Positions 56,730 through 64,000 of a stretch of 64,000 nt of DNA are shown one piece after another. Every line of letters begins with the position of its first letter. The stretch's first letter is position 1. The notes below the pieces were generated by a model. It did not search any database. It worked only from the letters and a program-made list of their open reading frames with translations, and had not been told where the DNA came from. This DNA is from Icerya purchasi (Eukaryota > Arthropoda > Insecta > Hemiptera > Monophlebidae): assembly GCA_039619475.1 (NCBI GenBank), contig CM077115.1, forward strand, positions 511,644,815 through 511,708,814, read 5' to 3'. A program made the translations under genes and the position numbers.

Positions 56730-58330
56730 GTTCAGCAACCCCGACGACTAAGAGGGTGTCCCAAGGAACGTGGAAGAAAGGAAAAAAACGCTGAAATATG
56801 GGTAAAACGGCGAGATTTCGGTGCTAGGACGATAGGCGAGCGCGATTAAAGGAAATATCAATTAGAAGAGAAGGAGATAGGACGCGGATATGGACTTTCA
56901 ACGGGACAGCAAATTGTTCGCCATCGGGAACAGTCTTCTCGATATGCAGCAGATACAATACCGAATTACAACAACCGGCGCACCGACAGTTCCAGTTTTA
57001 TCGCATTTTACGCTCCAGCGAGGCATTAAAAATGCGATAAAATCTTTTCTAAAAACCATTTTCGGTCACAACCTAAACCCTCGCGCTTCAGCAGAATTCG
57101 CGGCATCTTCTCGGTTCCGCCATCTCCGTCACGCCTTCTCACTTCCCTTTTCTCAGTTTCACTGTCTCCCTCGAACTGCTCTTGTTGCTGCTATTACTTT
57201 CCGGCCAGCACCGATCCGAACCAGCACCGATCCGAACCAGCACCGCGCCCGTTCTGGGTATGAATTTTAATTTACTTCTTTATTCGTCTAACGGCGATTT
57301 CCTTACTATTTATTATTATAAAGCGAAGCGCTCTTTATAATGTTTATTAACGCGATAAGCGACGGCCAGTGAATTTTCTTCTGAACGGAACCTGCCTATC
57401 TCCGTCCAGTGAAGTTTTAATTCGTCCGCTAGGCTGCCGCGGTTACTTAACGTCTCGTATTACTTCAGCTCCGGGCCGAGCGCAGCCGGATGTAATTCGC
57501 CGGCTAGCCGACATCGTTAGAGGAAATACGCGATTCCGGCAATTCGTCGTGGGCCCCGCCATTGTTTGCCGAGCAGCTCGCGATCCCCCTATTTCTTTGC
57601 CGCAATTCTTAAGACGCCCTCGTTAGCGGCAGCCCTTAAGAGAAACATATAAGCCGCTTAAAAAGTATTTCAGAAAAACCGGCCACACTGCTTCTTCGAT
57701 GGTCGTGTAATCCGATTTCTGCTAAAGCTCCGGTGACGTGTCGCCTTTGCGGACGATGCATTTGACTCGAATCGTTTTCAGTTTTCGTCAAGTGGAAAAT
57801 GATGACGACGAAAACGAATAATAGATAATGCGGGCCGAATCAAATTTTAGTCGCGGAATGTTACCGAAAAGTGCCGTCGTCCGAGTTGCTGAACTATATG
57901 TATACCGGTGTGAGTTTGGAAACGAGTAAAAGTTATTATTAAACGAGCGGTAGTAATAGTAATAGCCTAAGACATACGTGTATCGATATGCACACGCGTC
58001 AGCATCTCCTATTAAAGGCGTAGACATTCGTCATTAGAGTCTCGCAGGCGCGTTTCGGAATATTGCGTCATCACTACCGCGATGCAACAATGATGTAGGA
58101 GTAGGCTGGCGCGTTGTTGCAGCGACTGAAGGAAAATCTCTGATCGATCTGAACGCTTTTTTCCCGGAGACATTTAGTAGTTCTCCGAAGTTTTTGGTCT
58201 TGATTTCGGGGAGAAAAAAAACAAAACAAAAAAACGACTTCAAACTGCGCACTTTTGCGCGTAATTGCCGGTCTAAAGGCGATCGTCACAGGCAAGTTCC
58301 TCCTTCGGATTTATTCGCGGGAAATTTTAC
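56730..58330. other. Less AT-rich region without identifiable gene
   Basis: This is the longest stretch of balanced composition in the window. Frames at 56890-57270 and 57369-57626 (plus) and 57788-58295 (minus) have no domain I recognise and no shared splice pattern. At 57207-57245 a ~17-bp unit (ccagcaccgatccgaa) repeats two to three times. The composition and the scarcity of TE remnants make it the best candidate for conserved host regulatory or untranslated-exon sequence. Confidence 0.4.
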
Positions 58331-60617
58331 ACAGAGAATATTCAACATTCTTCGCTGGAAATAATTTCTATGTTGCCCTTTTTGAATAAGCCCGATTGGA
58401 AGATTTTTCCCCGCAACCGGCTTTCCATACTGCTTCCGGGAATCGTAATCATTATTAGACAAACGACAGAGGGTGTATGTGTATAAAATTCCTTATTTGA
58501 AGTTCAATTTATGTAGCATTCCAGTTTGTTGGGGGGGTAAGAAAGTTGAGAACGTTAAAAAACTATGTCAATTTTAAAAACCTGAAAAACACTTTTTTTT
58601 GAAGTTTTGTTTTTTTTTTTTCTTTCTTAATGGCGTTAAATATAGTAAACAAGCGAAATTAAAAAAGTGAATAAGAAGTCTAATAAAAATTTCCAAAATA
58701 ATTATACATTGAAAATTAAAGAAAAATTTCAACAGAATGCAGCATTGCAAGCAACTAATTTACTTTTCCAATAGTTTTTAAATGCTGCCCAATCTAGTTC
58801 GTATATATAGTATAGTTTTATGCTGGAAAAAAAAACAAAAAAAAAAACAAAAAACAACAAAAAAAACCTGTCGTCAACATGACCAACATAGTTAAACCGA
58901 GCTCATTTAAAAAAAAAAAAAAAAATTAAAATTTCATCATAACTCACTACTTGCACTAATAAAAGAAAACCTCCTGGCTACTTTTTTTTCGGTTTTTATT
59001 TATTTTTCTGTAAAATAATAAATCACGCAAGAAGAGCAAAATGAAAACCGAAATTTTCGGAAAGCGATTTATGTACATCTCTGTTCACAGTACTAAACAG
59101 GGTTGCGACAAATCTATTTCTTCTGTAGTTCACCCGGAAAAGTATTAATATTGAGGCACTTGTCGCCTTCACACATCGTACATTTTATGTAAAATACAAA
59201 ATGTGACAAGAGCGTTTTTTCATTCTCGGCTACTAGGCTGACTCAGCGTCTAGCTTAGTCACTAGTGAATTAGATACTCCGCGTTAATAAAATCGAGTAT
59301 GACTTCGCATTCCGTTCCACTTAACATGAAGACAGTTGAATTTTCATCGAAAATTTTTCTTTGTTTCATAAAAATTACAAAAAAATTAACATTCTTTAAA
59401 CGCGTCGTTAAGTTTTTATTATTAAATCGGATCGGAGTCTTATTTTCTTTTTAGTCGGTGTTGCGATTTCGAGACTTTTTCGAAATTTTCAGATGCCTAT
59501 AAACCTCACTAACAGTCTCCTGGCAAACACACCTACGTAAAACTGCATAAAATATAACTTTGCCGCAGAAATGAAAACCTAAAGATAATCGGATAGACAC
59601 CAATGCATTGTTAAAACTTTAATCTTATTAATACGGATAAATTATGTAAGTTTTTTTTTGTATTTTTCTTTTTTTTTTTGACACAATAAAAGCGAAACAC
59701 TGTGGTATGACAGATGAAGTTTAATACGACGACGTCGAATAACAGGTTACTATGGTTAATCTAGCGCGTTGAAAAAGAGGCACGCCATAAATAGTAGACC
59801 ACAATAGAGGATAATGACTAATCGCGACTAAGAAGATTTTAACAAATTTAATAAATCGTGCAGTTAACGACTACCTAATTTGGTTAATAATTCGCATTGT
59901 AAGTATAATTTCTTCGGTAAACTGCCAATAATAAGTGAATAAATGAATGAATTGTCAAAAATTGCAGTTACTAACTGTTACGTTAAAACCGAATTTTATT
60001 CACACTGTATTCACATCTGCGTATAACAACATTTTTAATTAATAAATAAACATAAATTAATTTCACTAATAACATCTGAAAAACTTTACGAACATTTAAA
60101 AATTACATAAAACGTATTTAAATCTTCTCGTCCAACCGGTTTCGTCGATTGTTTGACATATTCGTCGCATTGTTTTAAATTAAGATTTTAAAAATTCACC
60201 GAAAGAAATACTTATCTAAGTGTAATTATAAAAATTAAAGGTAAAAATAATTTCGAAAAACATTCGTCTCGTTATTCGCACATTTCCGCTATAATTCTTA
60301 AAAGAAAGCTGTACCTCAAAACGAAACGAAATAAATCGAAATAAATCGAAATAAATCGAAAGTCTAGTAGAATAAGCGAGAATTATGAGGTTGACAAATT
60401 TATTCAGCAGGATAAAGCTCGATCTGGAATAACGAAGGCCGTTCTTTTGGAAGGTTACACGTGATCTAATCCGTTCTACAGTCTGCGCGTGAATCCTGAA
60501 CAATGATTAGATTTCGAACAAACGTGTCAAGATTTTTCAGTTTTACCGGTATTGGTGTATTTAAAAAAATATTTTACAAATTCGGAAAATAACGAATGGA
60601 AAAATTAAAAAAAAAAA
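58331..60617. other. No recognised gene; short simple repeats
   Basis: AT-rich, with A/C-rich low-complexity sequence at 58827-58866 and three copies of aaataaatcg at about 60328-60360. The minus-strand frame at 60216-60503 has no domain. Confidence 0.4.
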
Positions 60618-61057
60618 ATGCTTTTTTACAAAAAATAAATACTGATACTTAATTGTTTATTATAAAAATTTAAAAATGCACTAAAAAGTAAAAAATAATT
60701 AATCCCGATAAGAAAATATATGTATATCAGAGTGATATAACACTTTAAGGATGATATTATCGTAATTCTTATACAACATTAAAACCTTAATTAGAGTTGG
60801 AATTAAATTCATGTTAGGAACAATTTAGTCAATATTTAATGCAGTTTTTAATTATTCTTTTAATATGAATTTGATGCCAACTCCAAAAAATTAATGTTGT
60901 ATAAGAATTACGAGATATCACCACTTAAGTGTTATATCACTCTGATATACATGTATTTTCTTATCGGGAGTAATTATTTTTTACTTTTTAGTGCATTTTT
61001 AAATTTGTATAATAAACATTTAAGTATCGGTATTTATTATTTTTTGTAAAAAAGCAT
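60618..61057. repeat. Head-to-head inverted duplication of repeat R3
   Basis: The left arm (about 60618-60811) and right arm (about 60865-61057) are inverted copies: tgcttttttacaaaaaataaat versus its complement, cccgataagaaaatat versus atttcttatcggg-like sequence, and ttcttatacaacattaa versus ttaatgttgtataagaa. The spacer is ~50 bp. The right arm is the 5' part of R3 copy 2. Arms are ~90% alike by eye. Confidence 0.85.
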
Positions 61058-61478
61058 TTTATTTTTTACTTTTTAGTGCATTGTTATTCAATTTAATTAA
61101 AACATTTTAATAAGAACAGATATTTCCACGGTGTGAAAACATCAAAAGCTACATTTCCATGGTAATTTGGCAAATTTATAGTATTTTAAGTCAATAAATC
61201 TAACTTGATGTTGAAAAACTATTCATGAATAAAAAGCATCCAAAAAGCTTCAATCTCCCGCATTATGAAGGATAACTCAAAAACTATCGGTCAGACCTTG
61301 ATCAAATTTAAATGGGACCACATGACAAACACCACCTTTCAAATAAAAGAAGAATCATCAAAATCGGTTCATCTAAAAGAAAGTTCTGTGGTAACACACA
61401 TAAAAAAAATAAATAAATAAATAAAAAAAAAATACAGTCGAATTGAATACCTCCTCCTTTTTTGAAGTCGGTTAAAAA
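60861..61478 (+). repeat. Dispersed repeat R3, copy 2
   Basis: Uninterrupted homologue of 52841-53957. Its 3' part includes ctatcggtcagaccttgatc, atcatcaaaatcggttcat and ggtaacacacat before an A-rich run, then cctcctccttttttgaagtcggttaaaaa. This ending resembles arthropod RTE-like LINE or SINE tails. No protein frame. Confidence 0.72.
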
Positions 61479-61970
61479 ATGAAAATATTACCGGAACAAA
61501 GTCAGAAAATCAAATTATCTCAATTGTACCGTTGGAGCGGAAAAATACAACATGCTACAACTGATCATAAAAAGTAAATTCGCAGAGAAAAGATCGGTAG
61601 AAAGTAAAACCTGTTCGATGAAAAACCACAAAGTTTAATGGTACATCAGTAGAGCTACTCCGATCGACTAGATCGAAAATTATCACCGCTGCGTGGAACC
61701 TACGAAACGAAGACAGCGTAGTATAAAGAAAAAGAAGAACCAAGAAAATCGTTGTTTAGAAATGTTAAATGTAAACTAAAATTGCGAACAATTTTAGTTT
61801 ACACTTGTTTCACGAAAATCATCAAAAAGAATAACCAAAAATCTTGTTAAGCAAAAATCTCGTTGCTTAAAAATTTTAAATTACACGCACCGATGAGGGG
61901 GGAGGCAGGTAATTTTCGTTAATTAGCTTTAAAACACGTAATTCATATATATATATATGTATATGGATTG
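61479..61970. other. No recognised gene
   Basis: AT-rich. A short inverted pair (actaaaattgcgaac / aattttagttta) lies near 61774-61802. The minus-strand frame at 61555-61743 has no domain. Confidence 0.4.
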
Positions 61971-62883
61971 TAGCGATATTACGAATGTTCGCATTCGCAT
62001 ACGCGTATAATTCGCATTATTTTTAACATTCGCAACAAACGATGCGAATATGTTGCGAATGTGCAAGTCGCTACGTATTCTTACGAATTCCTTATTTACA
62101 ATTTCGACGTTTTTGGATCCACGGTACAAGCATAAATTTTTTTATGATATTGTAAAGGACAGAGTAAATGCTGACGTTGTTGCACTCGAATTAAAACTGT
62201 CTAATCGAAACCGGGATTTTCCAGCTTCAACGTCTGGTACTAAGAAGCCGAGGGAATCGGTACGTAATATCAATGAGACTTATACAAGTTCTGATTGTTC
62301 TGCTAAAAGTCTCATTAGCAATCTTAGCTGGAATTCTGGAGTCCTCGAGCGAAGACGAAGACTCCGATTTAGAATTTGGGGGTAGTAGAGACGCACCAGA
62401 ACATAAAATTAAAGCACAGTCAAAGGCATACCTCAAAGAAAAACGAGCCTCCCTCGATGAAAACCCTCTGGACTGGTGGAAAACTAAATTTAAATACGAT
62501 AACTTGTCAGATCTAGTTCGCAAGTATCTCAGCGCTCCTCCAGCCAGCATTCCGAGTGAGCAATTATTTAGTACAGTCGGTCTTATATACGAGCCACTCC
62601 GAAATCGCCTCATGGGAGAGAAGGCAGCTAAATTATTGCACTATTAATAAAATATAGTTCGCCACTTTTAAAATTCGATTATTAAAACAAAACTATATAT
62701 ATATATATATATATAATATATCGATATTCTATAATAGATCTTTTCTATGTTTCGAGTTATTAGTACTGTAACGTATTAATGTAATTATTAATAAAAATGA
62801 TTAAATAAAATAATCTGTTTTAATGACTTTCCCAAACGTTCGCATACGCGAATATCGAAAATATAACATTCGTAACATCCCTA
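61971..62883 (+). mobile_element. Internally deleted hAT element (ZBED-like family)
   Basis: The left end TAGCGATATTACGAATG and the complement of the right end, TAGGGATGTTACGAATG, match over 17 bp with two or three differences. Just inside, both ends carry gcatacgcg(t/a) phrases. Flanks are atggattg (61963-61970) and attgattg (62884-62891), seven of eight identical. The 913-bp length is far short of a whole hAT, but the C-terminal transposase region remains. The terminal sequences are unrelated to families A and D. Confidence 0.82.
62080..62647 (+). pseudogene. hAT transposase C-terminus with dimerisation domain
   Basis: One frame reads FTISTFLDPRYKHKFFYDIV (from ~62100), the block preceding the C-terminal region of ZBED-type hAT transposases. 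After a frame change between about 62170 and 62330 another frame reads SSSEDEDSDLEFGG, then PLDWWKTKFKYDNLSDLVRK and YLSAPPASIPSEQLFSTVG to a stop at 62647. The last blocks are the hAT dimerisation domain. The catalytic residues upstream are missing. Confidence 0.85.
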
Positions 62884-62891
62884 ATTGATTG

Positions 62892-64000
62892 AGCTAGATA
62901 TAAACGCATCAATACGAACGAAAGGATCGAAACTGAAATGAACGAAAGGAGAAAAATGAACGACTAACGTTAATGTAGAAATTTGCCTTTCCTTTCCGCT
63001 TGTAATATAGAGTACGGCGTGGCTAAATGGTCTTTTAAATTTCATTCGGGACTATTATGACGGGGCTCTTCGAAATCGTTGGCTGCAATGTCGAGCTACC
63101 ATTGAATTTATCGGTAAAAGCGTTGCGTGTAAAGCTGCGTTATTTTATCTGTCATCAGTTAGTAAAATTATATGAATCTTCTCTCTCTCTTACCCTTCCA
63201 GAAAAGGGGAAAAAGAGAAAGAAAGAGAAAGAAAGAAAGAGAAAGAAGCAAAGAGAAAAAAGCAAAGAGAAAACGGACTACGTAATTTTACATGTTACCA
63301 TTTTTCGCATAATTTGCCGACAACGTGAATAAATATTCAATTTGTTCCGGCTTTTAACCATAATATATAATAATTTTGCAGATTTATCGGCATGGCTTGT
63401 GTTCGAGGCAAACACCTTAAAATTTTGAAAACGCAAATAAGACGTGACGAAAATTTCTTACAAATCGAAATTTCATTAACATTCGGGACAGCAGTTAGGC
63501 AGTAACTCGAATATTCCAAAGAAATTAAACTAAAAACGAATAAATGATTCGAATTTGCCCGCGTAAATTTAACGATAAATAAACAGTTTAAAAATTTCTC
63601 TTCTCTTCTAGTTCAGAGATTTTTCTGTGTGTCTGCGCACTAAGCGATTTCGAATAAATACTTCATTTTCTCAACGCAACAGTTTCTATTTTCCAATTTT
63701 AGACATTTCGACGCTACATTAACGTTAACAAATTATTTTCAGATAATAATAATGTGTTTATCTGAAGCGACTATTTTGCTGTTCCGACCGCAGCGCGTTG
63801 ACCGTGATTTTTAAAGTGCATTTTACGGAAATTTAAACACTTCTGTCAAAGTAAACAGACCATTATTTGACGCGCGCATTGTGCTACGAATTTATCCAGC
63901 TGTCTGCATTCACATAGAAGCGACATGTAAGAGGGTTGCTCTTTTCGCAGTAACACGTTGCTCCCTTGTAATAACAGGCAAAGTAAAATCATCGATATTG
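62892..64000. other. No recognised gene; GA-rich tract
   Basis: Contains a purine-rich (GAAA)n tract at about 63205-63275, which makes the Lys-rich end of the frame at 63057-63332. The remaining sequence shows no domain, RNA or transposon end I recognise. Confidence 0.4.

Noticed and set aside
56890..57270. 126-residue frame in the balanced-composition island
   Set aside because: No domain, and it contains a tandem repeat. Kept only as part of the regional observation.

Overview
The window is AT-rich eukaryotic (almost certainly insect) DNA with no host gene that I can support. Jockey-type, RTE-like and RNase H-bearing LINE remnants, hAT and pogo/Tigger DNA transposons and a tRNA-Lys-primed LTR element point to an arthropod. 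I suspect a hymenopteran such as an ant, but nothing here proves it. Almost every recognisable protein match is to a transposable element (TE), so this looks like a gene-poor, repeat-rich intergenic stretch or a giant intron.

Layout. 0-5 kb: a dispersed repeat, two LINE 3' fragments and a GGATCAATTC minisatellite. 5-9 kb: three short hAT-type MITEs of two families, two of them with perfect 8-bp target site duplications (TSDs). 9-13 kb: a degenerate plus-strand LINE, a minus-strand Jockey ORF2 fragment and a 242-bp near-perfect palindrome. 16.7-18.3 kb: minus-strand LINE reverse transcriptase (RT) remnants. 20.4-21.3 kb: a LINE RNase H fragment. 23.9-26.3 kb: two tandem duplications.

The centrepiece is 29.84-46.10 kb, a stack of nested elements. 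A pogo/mariner-like element with terminal inverted repeats (TIRs; 29842-46097) was entered by a ~3.5 kb hAT transposon (29868-45757, TSD ccggtgtg/ccggtgcg). Its minus-strand transposase gene was then split by a 12.36 kb LTR retrotransposon (32344-44702; LTRs of 1269 and 1267 bp, roughly 99% identical by eye). The LTR element has a perfect tRNA-Lys-type primer binding site (PBS) but encodes no recognisable LTR-type protease, RT, RNase H or integrase. It carries an Asn/Lys-rich coiled-coil reading frame broken by one shift, and a largely intact Jockey-clade ORF1 plus ORF2 (endonuclease and RT) that lacks its 3' end. Its LTR contains a ladder of degenerate PBS copies leading up to the true PBS.

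47.9-50 kb: a pogo/Tigger element interrupted by a solo LTR with a CAGT duplication. 50.9-51.9 kb: a LINE 3' end. 52.8-54.7 kb: a long dispersed repeat containing a third hAT MITE of the 29.9-kb family, then an inverted copy of the 0.5-kb repeat. 56.7-58.3 kb is less AT-rich and contains no identifiable gene. 60.6-61.5 kb: a second copy of the 53-kb repeat with a head-to-head duplicated arm. 61.97-62.88 kb: an internally deleted hAT element of another family that keeps the C-terminal part of its transposase.

No CRISPR array, rRNA or tRNA gene was recognised. All alignments and counts were made by eye.
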